A stretch of 64,000 nt of DNA from Lentisphaerae bacterium GWF2_49_21 (GCA_001804805.1 MHBH01000036.1:1-64000), one strand, 5' to 3'. Shown: positions 19,036-29,625, numbered from the stretch's first letter. A program made the numbers and translations. Notes: generated by a model not told the origin, from the letters alone.

Positions 19036-20505
19036 ATGTCAATACGCATTGAAAATCTTACAATACATGAATCGGCCAGGCTTCTCGAAGGGAAAAAGAT
19101 CTCCTCTGTGGAATTATGCAAGGCCTATCTTGAACGCGCTAAAAATCTGGAGCCCAAGGTAAAGGCGTTCCTTAAATTGAATGAGGAAGAAATATTATCC
19201 CAGGCGCAGGCTTCGGACAGAAGGAGAGCTGAAAGTAAGAAGCTCAGCCCGTATGACGGTATACCTGTTGCGGTCAAGGACAATATTACGGTAAAAGGCC
19301 AGACCTGCACATGTGCCTCGAAGATCCTCCAGAAGGTCGTCTCCCCATATGATGCGACGGTGATAAGGAAGCTCAAGGGAAAAGGATTTGTTCTTTTCGG
19401 CAGGACGAACATGGATGAGTTCGCGATGGGCTCGTCGTGCGAGAACAGCGCATACCAGAAGACTGCGAATCCTTGGAACGTCGGTTGTGTTCCGGGAGGT
19501 TCAAGCGGCGGTTCGGCAGCATCTGTCGCGGCCGGGGAAGTCACTGCGGCTCTCGGTTCAGACACTGGCGGCTCAATACGCCAGCCGGCTTCGCTCTGCG
19601 GCGTCGTTGGATTCAAACCTACCTATGGAAGGATTTCCCGATATGGGCTTATCGCCTTTGCCTCGTCGCTCGATCAGATCGGTCCGATAACCAGGGACGT
19701 TGAAGATGCTGCGATCCTGACTGATGTCATGTATGGAAGGGATTCCAAGGATGCCACTTCCCTGCCGGACACAAATGAGAAATTTTCTGAAGGATTGGAC
19801 AGCCTCAAAGATCTCAAGGGAATAAAAATCGGCCTGCCAAAGGAGTGTTTCGAGATCGAAGGGCTTGATACCGGCGTAAGGAAATCAATGGAAAAGTCTA
19901 TTGAGGTTTTCAAGAGCCTTGGCGCCGAGATGGTACAGGTTTCACTTCCGCATTCGAAGTATGCGGTTGCAACATATTATGTGATTGCCACGGCGGAGGC
20001 GAGTGCGAATCTCGCAAGATTCGACGGTATCCGCTACGGGAACCGTGTCAAGGCTGACAGTCTCCTGGAAACATATCTGGAGACGCGCGGCGCCGGATTT
20101 GGCGACGAGGTGAAGCGCAGGATAATTCTCGGGACTTTCGTCCTCAGCAGCGGATATTACGATGCTTATTACACAAAAGGGCAGAAGGTCAGGACTCTGA
20201 TCAGGCGGGATTTCCAGGAGGCGTACAAAAAATGCGATGTGATTCTGACTCCTGTATCACCTACGACAGCCTTTAAGTTCGGAGAGAAATCAGATCCATT
20301 GCAGATGTACCTTGCAGATATATTTACGATTTCTACCAACCTTGCCGGTAACTGCGGGATAAGCGTTCCTGCGGATATCCATGCGAACGGACTGCCGGTC
20401 GGGCTCCAGCTTGTCGGTCCGGACATGGGCGAGAAGCAGCTTCTGCGGATTTCGCATATTTTCGAGAAGAACAGGGCTATCAAGGAATTCATACCGGGAA
20501 TTTGA
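19036..20505 (+). CDS. gatA: Asp/Glu-tRNA amidotransferase subunit A
   Basis: Amidase signature GGSSGGSAASVAAGEVTAALGSDTGGSIRQPASLCGVVG. Confidence 0.97.
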   Translation: MSIRIENLTIHESARLLEGKKISSVELCKAYLERAKNLEPKVKAFLKLNEEEILSQAQASDRRRAESKKLSPYDGIPVAVKDNITVKGQTCTCASKILQKVVSPYDATVIRKLKGKGFVLFGRTNMDEFAMGSSCENSAYQKTANPWNVGCVPGGSSGGSAASVAAGEVTAALGSDTGGSIRQPASLCGVVGFKPTYGRISRYGLIAFASSLDQIGPITRDVEDAAILTDVMYGRDSKDATSLPDTNEKFSEGLDSLKDLKGIKIGLPKECFEIEGLDTGVRKSMEKSIEVFKSLGAEMVQVSLPHSKYAVATYYVIATAEASANLARFDGIRYGNRVKADSLLETYLETRGAGFGDEVKRRIILGTFVLSSGYYDAYYTKGQKVRTLIRRDFQEAYKKCDVILTPVSPTTAFKFGEKSDPLQMYLADIFTISTNLAGNCGISVPADIHANGLPVGLQLVGPDMGEKQLLRISHIFEKNRAIKEFIPGI

Positions 20506-20509
20506 AGTT

Positions 20510-21958
20510 ATGGCAAAATACGATGTAATAATAGGTTTGGAAGTACATGTCCAGGTGAGGACGAATACCAAGATGTTCTGTTCCTGTCCGAACAAGTTCG
20601 GGCAGGAGCCTAACTCCATGGTATGTCCTGTCTGCATGGGTTTTCCTGGAGTTATGCCGTATCCTAACCGCGAGGCGATTAGGAGGACAGTGATGGCCGG
20701 GCTGATGTGCAGCTGCGAGATTGCAAAATTCAGCAAATTCGACCGGAAAAGCTATTTTTATCCCGACATGCCGAAGAACTACCAGATCTCCCAGTATGAC
20801 TTGCCATTGTGCGGCAAAGGGAAAGTGCATGTCTGCGGGAAAGGATTTTCAGGGCAGGAAATTTCTGACAAACTCATCGGAATCACCAGGATCCATCTTG
20901 AGGAGGATGTAGGGAAGCTCAACCATTTTGCAGGATACAGCGGCATAGACTTCAACAGGGCCGGTGTTCCGCTGATGGAGATAGTTAGTGAGCCTGAAAT
21001 GAATACTGCAGATGAGGCCTATGCTTATCTGACTGCGCTGAAGCAGATCATGCAGTATGCCGATATAAGCGACTGCGACATGGAAAAAGGGCAGATGCGC
21101 TGCGATGTGAACATATCCTTGAAACTGGCCGGCGTAAAAGAATTCGGAACCAAGGTCGAGATCAAGAATCTCAACAGTTTCCGTTCAGCACATCGTTCAA
21201 TAGAGCATGAAATCGTAAGACAGGCGGAGGTCCTGGACAATGGCGGGAAAATCTTCCAGGAGACGCGCGGATGGACCGATGAACGTGGTGAAACCTATAT
21301 TCTCCGCAGCAAGGAGAGCGCCCATGACTACAGGTATTTCCCCGAGCCGGATCTCCTGCCGATGACTTTCACGGATGCTGATATCGCCGCTATCAAGAAG
21401 GAACTGCCCGAACTGCCGGAACAGAAGAGGGAAAGGTTTGTTGCAACTCTGGGCTTGACGCCATATGATGCGCAGGTGTTGACTCTGGACAAGACGCTCT
21501 CTGATTACTTTGACGAGGGTGCGAAGCAGGCGAAGTCGCCCAAGATCCTCGCAAACTGGATCATAACTGAACTGCTCAGGGAACTAAATGATAGGCACAT
21601 CCCGTTTGAAAAGAACCCCATTCCAGTAAGTCATCTTGTCGAACTTGTAGAGCTTGTAAGTGGTGGCACAATCACTGGCAAGTCGGCAAAAGAGGTATTC
21701 TCTGAGATGTTTGCCGGGGGAAAGGCTCCGAAGCAGATAGTTACCGAGAAGGGGCTTGTCCAGATAAGCGACGATTCGGAAATTGAGAAGTTTGTCGTCA
21801 TGGCGATAGAGCAGAATCCTCTGCAGGTGAAGCAGTACAAGGAAGGCAAGACGACAGTTCTTCAGTTTTTTGTAGGCCAGGTCATGAAACTCAGCAAAGG
21901 CAAGGCCAATCCTCAGATTGTGAACAGGCTTCTCAAGGAGAAACTGGACAAGATTTAA
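20510..21958 (+). CDS. gatB: Asp/Glu-tRNA amidotransferase subunit B
   Basis: YDVIIGLEVHVQVRTNTKMFC, DYRYFPEPDL; in-frame ATG at 20510 just after gatA. Confidence 0.97.
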   Translation: MAKYDVIIGLEVHVQVRTNTKMFCSCPNKFGQEPNSMVCPVCMGFPGVMPYPNREAIRRTVMAGLMCSCEIAKFSKFDRKSYFYPDMPKNYQISQYDLPLCGKGKVHVCGKGFSGQEISDKLIGITRIHLEEDVGKLNHFAGYSGIDFNRAGVPLMEIVSEPEMNTADEAYAYLTALKQIMQYADISDCDMEKGQMRCDVNISLKLAGVKEFGTKVEIKNLNSFRSAHRSIEHEIVRQAEVLDNGGKIFQETRGWTDERGETYILRSKESAHDYRYFPEPDLLPMTFTDADIAAIKKELPELPEQKRERFVATLGLTPYDAQVLTLDKTLSDYFDEGAKQAKSPKILANWIITELLRELNDRHIPFEKNPIPVSHLVELVELVSGGTITGKSAKEVFSEMFAGGKAPKQIVTEKGLVQISDDSEIEKFVVMAIEQNPLQVKQYKEGKTTVLQFFVGQVMKLSKGKANPQIVNRLLKEKLDKI

Positions 21959-21960
21959 GC

Positions 21961-23832
21961 TTATTTCACTTCATAGACTCCGAAACCCTCGTCCTGCCAG
22001 ATCGTCTTCAGTTTTCCGTCCTGGATCAGGAGCCCCAGAAGTTTTGCGAAATTCGCAGACCTGTCGACGTATGCAGCTATCCTGTCAGGATCGTTTTCCG
22101 AAAGTCCTATGAGCAGATGGGAGATATTGTTTCTCCTGAGGGTCTCGAGGATATCCGCAGAACTGGAGAGCTTGTCCGGAGGGGTGAAGAATTTCTCCTG
22201 TACGAACGGAGTTCCTAAGACATAGTTCCTGCGAATATAGAAACCGCGGTTTTCGAAGATGAGCATGAGTTTTGTATTTTCAGGAAGTTTTCTGTTGATG
22301 ATGTCTACAGCCTTCAGATATCCAGGGCCGGTGGAAGAATAGAGGTAGTCTTCGTTTTTGATGGTTCCGAATACATTCTGCCAGGAGAGGAGGCAGTCCT
22401 TGAAAATATTATACGGAGCGGAAATAACCGTAAGGATGAGGATGCCACCGAGAAGGATGTTCCTTTGCGGAAGCGGAATGGTTTTCAGGGAGAACTTTGA
22501 GAGATAGAATACCAGGAACACGGCAGGCATAAGGAATCTCGCCTGTTGTGAAGAGAAGAACCAGAAGGCATAAAGGATAAGAACTAGCGCAAAGAAAGGT
22601 TTTAACCAAGGAGTCTTGCTCTTGATTGTCAAGATAAGTGTGGCGATGGCAAGGCTTAGTATTACAAGAAATTGCAATCCGTAATCTCCGTCGAAAACTG
22701 ATGATTCAAAGGAGATCAGGAAGGGGCTTGTGAAAAAACCGACAAGTCCGTTTATGCCGAATTTTACGCTGCCAATCATATGGTGGTATCTGCTCATTTC
22801 GATGGAGATTGCATTGCCGGAGAATAAGTTCTGGCAGTAAGGATAGAAGGGATTGCCGGTTTCCAGGAAGGGACGTAGATAGAAGAGGAATGAGGTGAAG
22901 GCGAAGGCTGCGATGCAGATGGAAAATCTTCTGGTCATTTCCATGACACCTTTTTTTCTGCTGTAAAAGAGGACAATTAACGAAGCCGCGAGCACAATTC
23001 CTGTGAGTTTCACGGAGGCTGCTGCGCCTGCGAATACCCCGAAAATTATAAGCCCCCGAACTGTCGGTGCTTTAAAGATCATATGTCTGGAAATCAGCAG
23101 CATTGCGGAAAAATGGACAAGTATGAAGATGTCGGCATACGCGGAACCTGCGGACATCATGACTGCATTTCCAATTCCAAATGAAAAAGTCAGGATGCCG
23201 GCAGTCCATTTTGAAAGGCCTGGCCTTAAAAGGATGTAGAGTGTTCCCATTGACAGGAGCCAGAGAATTAAAACCAGCGTCCTTGGTGCGGCAATGCCTC
23301 CTGTTGCAAGCATCAGATGGAAGTTTACGGATGCAAATGAAGGGAAACCTGAATATGGATTATCCTGGAAGAAACAGATTCTTCCTGCATTGATCCATCT
23401 TTCAGGAACTGCCAGTTGATATGTAAGTTCATCCCAGCTGGTCGGGAGCGACAGACTGCGTCCGAGGATGAATAGGCCGGGTAGAAGCATCAGAAATACA
23501 GGTGCTGATATCTGAGAGTATTTGTCAATCCTATTTTTCGTCAGAATGAAGTTTTTATATGTTAAGTATGAGGCGGACAGAAGAAAAGCAAGATAAAAAA
23601 CAGGTTTTATAATGGCTGTCTGCAAAATGCCGGACCAGGCTGAGATAAAGACCAGTAAAGTGATTATGTCGAGGCCAAGAAGAATTTTAAGCACTGCAGC
23701 TCCGGGAAAGGATATTTTCTTGAGCAGGAGAGAGCCTGTCAAATAGGAAATCGACAAGAAGGCGCAGACTGACAGAAGCGCCATGAAGACTCCAGTCCAA
23801 TTGTAAGAGAGATCATTCATTATTGCTGCCAA
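21961..23832 (-). CDS. GT-C/GT39-like membrane glycosyltransferase
   Basis: About a dozen TM helices; LPTSWDELTYQLAVPERW first-loop acidic motif. Confidence 0.65.
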   Translation of the reverse strand: MAAIMNDLSYNWTGVFMALLSVCAFLSISYLTGSLLLKKISFPGAAVLKILLGLDIITLLVFISAWSGILQTAIIKPVFYLAFLLSASYLTYKNFILTKNRIDKYSQISAPVFLMLLPGLFILGRSLSLPTSWDELTYQLAVPERWINAGRICFFQDNPYSGFPSFASVNFHLMLATGGIAAPRTLVLILWLLSMGTLYILLRPGLSKWTAGILTFSFGIGNAVMMSAGSAYADIFILVHFSAMLLISRHMIFKAPTVRGLIIFGVFAGAAASVKLTGIVLAASLIVLFYSRKKGVMEMTRRFSICIAAFAFTSFLFYLRPFLETGNPFYPYCQNLFSGNAISIEMSRYHHMIGSVKFGINGLVGFFTSPFLISFESSVFDGDYGLQFLVILSLAIATLILTIKSKTPWLKPFFALVLILYAFWFFSSQQARFLMPAVFLVFYLSKFSLKTIPLPQRNILLGGILILTVISAPYNIFKDCLLSWQNVFGTIKNEDYLYSSTGPGYLKAVDIINRKLPENTKLMLIFENRGFYIRRNYVLGTPFVQEKFFTPPDKLSSSADILETLRRNNISHLLIGLSENDPDRIAAYVDRSANFAKLLGLLIQDGKLKTIWQDEGFGVYEVK

Positions 23833-25633
23833 GGTTTCTCAGTTCGACAAATTTATTCTCATAATATGGATTTTTCAGGATTTCGGGGATGTGTTTTTCC
23901 GTCAATCCCATATGGTTCAGGGCGGAAAGGAGTTTTAGCTTGGAGAACTCTGCGTCATTTTGAAGCCCCAGTTCTTTCTCGAGGGAAATCTGCAGCATGA
24001 GTGAAATGACCGAAATCGGGAAACATACGGTATCTTTTCTTATGTAGCTAAGTGCCTCTTTTTTTCTGCCTAGAGACAGGAGGCATTCGGCTATGTGCCT
24101 GTTGCTGTGGGCGATTTGAGGTGAAACAGTATTCCCAAGCTTATCGAAGAAATACAACGACATTACAGGATCCTTGAAGACTGATGAAGATATGATTGCA
24201 CAGTTGAGCAGGGAAGGGGGATCATTCCTTATCTCAACGGCCTTATTGCGGAAATCAAGTGCAGCTGAAGGAGTTTTAAGTGAATAGAGTGCAAGGTCGG
24301 AATTCCTGAGACTGTTTGAGAAGGCCAGGCTGTATACCACAAACATAACAAGTTGCAGCGCTAGGAGGATGACAGATACTGACACAGCGACTGGATTTAG
24401 GAAACTAGCTTTGCCTTGGGATGCATATGAAGTGGAAGGCCAGTATTCGCTCCAGAGGATTCCGAGAAGGATGCACGCCATGAGATTCGTAGGCCATTGG
24501 AATAAGACAAGGTCGAACATGGAGTGTATGATCAGTATGGAGAAGGAGATCATGCATAGTTTGATCTTGACATCTAGGGATTTGAAGACCTTGAACAGCT
24601 TATAAACAGGATAAATCCAGAGGATGATCCAAGCGGTGGCTCCGAAGAGACCCAGACATGCAAGCACATGCAGGAATTCATTGTGTGGATGTAATGTTCT
24701 GAATGCGAAATGGTGTTCCTTTATGAAATAGTCGATGGGACGGTAGGACGCATAGGCGCTCTCAAAGGAAGGGAAACTGACCCCGAGCAGGGGATTGTCG
24801 AGGAATAGCCTGAAAGTGCTGTGCCAGAGGGAGAATCTTACATCCTTGAATATGAGATTGGCAATTTTTTCACCGTTGAATACGGCAATGATTAAAATAA
24901 AGATCGTTCCGTAAATGATTGTCCTGGCAAGCAGTTTGTTCTTCAAGTCGGGGAAATAGATGGCGAAAAGAATCATGGATATGGTGGCAAAGGAAATCCA
25001 GGCTCCTCGGGAATCGCAGTAAGCAATGAAAGTTAAGGATAATAAGGCTATGGCGCAAGGAAGTATGAATGGGTTGACGTCGCGCAGCTTGTTCTTAACG
25101 CTAGTATAGGCGAGAAATATAGGGAAAGGGGCCGTTGATAGGATTAGGGTGGCGTTCCAGTTCATATTGCCTGCAATGCCGACGCATTCCCCTTTTCTTA
25201 GAAAAACCTGCCAGATACAATGAAGGATATTGATAAGCCAGACCAGGGAGAAGAAAGGGACGATGGAATTTCTGGATACATCGGAACAGAGGTAGACTGC
25301 CATTGGCAGGGCGAAGAAAGCGATTGAGGCGAAGAAATTACCGGCTGAATAATTGTCTGAAGTCGCCATATGGATGGATTCTATGAGCAATATTGCGGAA
25401 AAAGCCAAGGTTGGAAGGAAATGTGTGTTAGCAAAGCTGGACAGATCAACATGCTTTATTAATATTATTATAATGGAGATACAGGTTATGGATTCAATAG
25501 CAAACAGGCATATATAGGAGGAATATGAGAAAGTGCCTGCGGGCAATATAAGCATCAAAGGATAGGATAGAAGAACAGATAAGAAGAGATATATGGCAAG
25601 GAGAAAATTAATTGACAAGTACTTATATGTCAT
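23813..25633 (-). CDS. O-antigen ligase-like (Wzy_C/PglL-type) membrane protein with C-terminal helical-repeat region
   Basis: DSRGAWISFATISMILF..RLFLDNPLLGVSFPSFESAY..HPHNEFLHVLACLGLFG is typical of O-antigen ligase/polymerase. Start moved to MTYKYL because the longer ORF runs through a terminator. Confidence 0.75.
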   Translation of the reverse strand: MTYKYLSINFLLAIYLFLSVLLSYPLMLILPAGTFSYSSYICLFAIESITCISIIIILIKHVDLSSFANTHFLPTLAFSAILLIESIHMATSDNYSAGNFFASIAFFALPMAVYLCSDVSRNSIVPFFSLVWLINILHCIWQVFLRKGECVGIAGNMNWNATLILSTAPFPIFLAYTSVKNKLRDVNPFILPCAIALLSLTFIAYCDSRGAWISFATISMILFAIYFPDLKNKLLARTIIYGTIFILIIAVFNGEKIANLIFKDVRFSLWHSTFRLFLDNPLLGVSFPSFESAYASYRPIDYFIKEHHFAFRTLHPHNEFLHVLACLGLFGATAWIILWIYPVYKLFKVFKSLDVKIKLCMISFSILIIHSMFDLVLFQWPTNLMACILLGILWSEYWPSTSYASQGKASFLNPVAVSVSVILLALQLVMFVVYSLAFSNSLRNSDLALYSLKTPSAALDFRNKAVEIRNDPPSLLNCAIISSSVFKDPVMSLYFFDKLGNTVSPQIAHSNRHIAECLLSLGRKKEALSYIRKDTVCFPISVISLMLQISLEKELGLQNDAEFSKLKLLSALNHMGLTEKHIPEILKNPYYENKFVELRNLGSNNE

Positions 25634-25708
25634 GATTTTCCTTGCCGGGTATTTTTTAAGTTTTCCTTTATATTGAAAGATACATAAATTTCTGATAAAA
25701 GCAAAAAA

Positions 25709-25736
25709 AAAGAGGGAGTTTTTCAACTCCCTCTTT
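25709..25736 (-). terminator. Intrinsic terminator of the pseudopilin gene
   Basis: AAAGAGGGAGTT-TTTC-AACTCCCTCTTT; on the minus strand it is followed by a T-tract. Confidence 0.85.
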
Positions 25737-25760
25737 AAGGGTCAATTCAAGTAAGATACT

Positions 25761-26285
25761 TTACCAGCCAAATACTGTGCTGCCGACATTTCCGTTACTC
25801 CATGTAGCACCGGCGAAACCGGCTGCATGGCCATCGCAGAACAGTACGTTACCATACTTGGTATGGTTGCTTCCAGCGCCAGTGTATGTTCCAACTCTGT
25901 CAATGGCAACACCACTGTCAACAGATGTTGACTCAGTCATTCCAGGAGCGTATGAATATGATACGCTGCTTGCGCCGAGATTATCGTTGTCAGTGATAGA
26001 GTCTGCCGTTGACGGGCAAGTATACATTTTTACGTTTTCAAGATATCCGCCGGAACGAAGCATTTCTAATCCAGCGCGACCGCCGGTATGAGGGAATTTT
26101 TCCTTGTATTCCTGAGAATACATACGAATTGCAAGACCGATCTGCTTCAGATTGCTTGTACAGCTAATTCTGCGAGCTTTTTCACGGGCTTGACTGAGAG
26201 CGGGAAGTAGCATTCCAGCGAGGATTGCTATGATCGCTATAACGACCAACAGCTCAATCAGTGTGAATCCACGACTTTTTTTCAT
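25761..26285 (-). CDS. Type II pseudopilin-like protein (prepilin N-terminus, H-X9-DG domain)
   Basis: [55 protein letters not shown]. Confidence 0.93.
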   Translation of the reverse strand: MKKSRGFTLIELLVVIAIIAILAGMLLPALSQAREKARRISCTSNLKQIGLAIRMYSQEYKEKFPHTGGRAGLEMLRSGGYLENVKMYTCPSTADSITDNDNLGASSVSYSYAPGMTESTSVDSGVAIDRVGTYTGAGSNHTKYGNVLFCDGHAAGFAGATWSNGNVGSTVFGW

Positions 26286-26888
26286 TTGTTTTTACTCCTT
26301 TTTTGCTTTTTGACCCTTTTACCTTCTTAAACTATTGTCAATTGTATCAAAAATTAAATTCAAAAGCAAGAGGTAAACACATAAAATCCAGAAAAAAATC
26401 GATTTTTTTTCGATTAGTCCCATTTGGAGGGTCGTTTTTAAAGGGATAAATTATTCATAAAACCATGAAAGCAAAGATGATGGCATTATGCAAGGGGCAT
26501 TCAGGATAAAGACAGGAACAATTGTTATAATAAGAAATATTTGAAGGGATCTGATTTATATGGGGTAATTGAGGTGCAAATGTGTACATTGCAAAGCGCG
26601 TGTTATGTATAACCGCTTTATTGTAAGGATGATAGGCAAAGGCAGGGCACTTTTTCTTGTTTCCATAATCGGTTCTGTACTGCGTGATAGGATACTTGCA
26701 TTAAATATGGTTATCGCTTTGTATCTCATTGCCTATTAATTCGATATGGTGTGCAAGGTGAGAATTCTTCACGGGTCATATGTTTTGCTTTAGCATACAT
26801 GTATTTATTGGGTTTCCTTAAGCTATGGATTTTAAAGCAAGCATATAGAGGTAATTTCAAAAATGCCTCTATTGAGCTGATTTCTAAA

Positions 26889-26958
26889 GTTGGAGTGCGC
26901 TGCTTTAGCGTGTGTAACCTGTTGAATACCAAGACACGCTGAAGCTGTGAACTCCAAC
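26889..26958. repeat. GTTGGAGT..ACTCCAAC interspersed inverted repeat, copy 2
   Basis: Aligns with the reverse complement of 8072-8140; flanked by an outer GAGCTGATTTC / GAAATCAGCTC inverted repeat. Confidence 0.85.
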
Positions 26959-27111
26959 AAGCGTTTTTTTCCCACAACAACCGCTTCTCGTATTTTTGAA
27001 ATCAGCTCTATAATTCAGAATCTTTCCAAATGCCGTGAATGAGAGATCGAATAATTTTGACATATGCGAAAAGGACAATAGAATATACATTCAAAAACAA
27101 AATGGGCGGAC

Positions 27112-28722
27112 ATGATTGAAAATCTGTGGAAAAAAGTCCAGTCAGCTTCTTTTATAGGTATACCTCTGCTGATCCTGTATTTTATAATCAGGACTTTCTC
27201 CCAGTTCGAGTATTTCTGCCTTACTGCCGACCAGTGCTCCTTTCTCAGTGTTGCGAGGACTTTCCCGTTCCATAAGCTTTATAACAACGAATTGTTCCTG
27301 ATACATCCTCCACTATACGGATTCGTTGTCGGAATATTGTCTTATATCATGCCTCTCTTCGACGCAGGCCTTGCAGTTAGTATCCTTTTCGGAATCCTTA
27401 ACTTCCTGCTCCTGAGGAAAATGACGAAGATGTTCTCCCTGAATGCGGCAGGCACCATGGTGGCGCTCTTATACTTGACATTGAATGTTACTTCAATATC
27501 CATGGAAAGCCAGGTGAGCAGGATCAGCATACTTGTCTTCTTCATGGGGATGGCGATTTGTTCCTTCCATGAATACATATTGACACGGGAGCGCAAGTTC
27601 CTATACAGGACCTGCCTGTTCAATGCCCTTTCCCTCTTATGTTCCGACCAGGCGCTGCTCCTGTTGTTGGCACAGGCCATACAATTCCTGATGTATGCAG
27701 ATTTGCAAAGGATGTGGAAGGAATTCGCCAAGATCATGGCGGTCAGCATCCTGGCATACAGCATCTGGCCGTTAATCCGTATCTATATCTATCTGACCAA
27801 TTCCGACTATCCCGCGGGCATCGATGGAACCATTGAGTTTTTCTCCGGGTTCAACCTGTTGGAAGTCCTTCAGCCTAATAATCTACCGATGACAAAATAT
27901 TACCGTTCATTTTATACGAGTACCTCGTTTTCCATCAGCAGCTTAAATCTCGACAAATCCCTGCTTGTGCCAGCCACGCTGGTCTTCATTCCTAGGGGAA
28001 TGGCTCTCTTCATTATTGGAATTTTAATGCTGAGCGCTGTCACACTCGGAATCCTCAAGAAGGATAAATCGGTGCTTCTTCTAGCATTACTGAGCGTAAT
28101 TCTTCTGATGCCCTGTATTTTTGGAATGTATTTCTGGTACGGGCTTCCTTTCATAGTGCCATTTTCACTTCTCCTGGGAAAGGCGGTGCATTTCCTGACA
28201 GAAAGATTCAATTTGAACAGCAGGGTCATGCTGGCTTCTGAAATAGCGATCGTTGTATTGCTCTCAGGATCATGGCTTTCCAGCTACAATCCTGCTAAAG
28301 TAAACACGGTCTTCAGGCCAGCCGGGGGAAAGAACTTCCTGTTTACTCGGAAACCTGTTGCACGGGGGCAGTCCACGATTAAAAATCTTCCTGAAGGTAA
28401 GGACATATGCTTTATCGCCCCAATTGGACTGGTAAACGAGTCCATCTATCTTTCTGGCAGGAAATTCATTGCTCTTCCCTACTATTACGAACTGCTGGAT
28501 GTCATAATAAGGAGATATGATGTGAAATATGTCTGGTTTTCCAGTGAACAGCTCCTGCGATTTACAGATGAAAAAGGAAATTTTATTTCAGGCAGGGATG
28601 TAATCCGGAAAATTATTTCCAATCCGGAGAAATTCGAAAAGGTCGGCGAATGGCTGGATCCATATCCCGACTGCTACCAGCCTGAAACCTTCTTCCTGTA
28701 TCGGGTGAAATCCGAACAGTAG
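27112..28722 (+). CDS. GT-C/GT39-like membrane glycosyltransferase
   Basis: Multiple TM; LTADQCSFLSVA.., LIHPPLYGFVVG. Confidence 0.65.
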   Translation: MIENLWKKVQSASFIGIPLLILYFIIRTFSQFEYFCLTADQCSFLSVARTFPFHKLYNNELFLIHPPLYGFVVGILSYIMPLFDAGLAVSILFGILNFLLLRKMTKMFSLNAAGTMVALLYLTLNVTSISMESQVSRISILVFFMGMAICSFHEYILTRERKFLYRTCLFNALSLLCSDQALLLLLAQAIQFLMYADLQRMWKEFAKIMAVSILAYSIWPLIRIYIYLTNSDYPAGIDGTIEFFSGFNLLEVLQPNNLPMTKYYRSFYTSTSFSISSLNLDKSLLVPATLVFIPRGMALFIIGILMLSAVTLGILKKDKSVLLLALLSVILLMPCIFGMYFWYGLPFIVPFSLLLGKAVHFLTERFNLNSRVMLASEIAIVVLLSGSWLSSYNPAKVNTVFRPAGGKNFLFTRKPVARGQSTIKNLPEGKDICFIAPIGLVNESIYLSGRKFIALPYYYELLDVIIRRYDVKYVWFSSEQLLRFTDEKGNFISGRDVIRKIISNPEKFEKVGEWLDPYPDCYQPETFFLYRVKSEQ

Positions 28723-28734
28723 ATAGTCGAAAGA

Positions 28735-29625
28735 TCACTTGATATATTTGCCGATAATTGGCTTCAGATCCCTTTTGAGTTTCTCAGGAATGGTGTCCTT
28801 ATTGGTTATGATCGCCATTGAAAGGGCGGAACCGCATGCGCATTTGCCCTTCAGCATGTTTCTTAGCGTGGGGATCTTCAGTATTATCATCTTGGCTATG
28901 CTGGAGTTCGCGATCAGGTTCTGTATGATCATATCAACCGTCACGTGATCGTGATCCGGATGCCAGCAGTCATAGTCGGTCACCATCGCAAGTGTACAAT
29001 AGCATATTTCAGCCTCGCGTGAAAGCTTTGCCTCTCCGAGGTTGGTCATTCCAATCACATCCATGCCCCAGGACCTGTAGACTTCTGATTCTGCTTTTGT
29101 GGAAAAGGCCGGTCCTTCCATGTTGAGATAGGTTCCACCCTTGTGCACCTCGGGGGCGTTTTTCTTGGAACCATGGATTTCCTTCACAGATACCGATGCC
29201 GCCTTGAACGCAAGTTCTTTGAGTTCAGGGCATACCGGATGGGCCATTGAAATATGAGCGGCTATCCCGTTACCAAAGAAAGTATGCTCAAGCCCTTTCT
29301 TAGTCCTGTCGAAATACTGGTCTACAACAACGATGTCCCTTGGCCTGTATTTTGCCTGAAGGCTTCCCACGGCGGAAATACTGATTATGTGAGTCACACC
29401 AAGTTTCTTCATCGCGAAGATGTTCGCCCTGTGGTTGAGTTCACCGGGGAGTATTCTGTGCCCTTTGCCATGACGCGGTAGGAATACGAAGTCGAGTCCG
29501 CTGATTGTTCCTGTCGTAAACTTGTCCGATGGAGCTCCGAACGGAGTCTCCACAGATATCTCCTTGAGGTTCCCTATATTGCCTGCATCATAAACACCGC
29601 TTCCGCCTATAATTCCGAGTTTCAT
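28735..29625 (-). CDS. mtnP: S-methyl-5'-thioadenosine phosphorylase family
   Basis: LGIIGGSGVYDAG, FLPRHGKGHRILPGELNHRANIFAMK, NMEGPAFSTKAESEVYRSWG; ATG at 29625. Confidence 0.92.
   Translation of the reverse strand: MKLGIIGGSGVYDAGNIGNLKEISVETPFGAPSDKFTTGTISGLDFVFLPRHGKGHRILPGELNHRANIFAMKKLGVTHIISISAVGSLQAKYRPRDIVVVDQYFDRTKKGLEHTFFGNGIAAHISMAHPVCPELKELAFKAASVSVKEIHGSKKNAPEVHKGGTYLNMEGPAFSTKAESEVYRSWGMDVIGMTNLGEAKLSREAEICYCTLAMVTDYDCWHPDHDHVTVDMIIQNLIANSSIAKMIILKIPTLRNMLKGKCACGSALSMAIITNKDTIPEKLKRDLKPIIGKYIK

Noticed and set aside
26726-26980. 84-aa ORF in the long intergenic region
   Set aside because: Derived largely from the GTTGGAGT inverted repeat and flanking sequence; no ribosome-binding site or motif.
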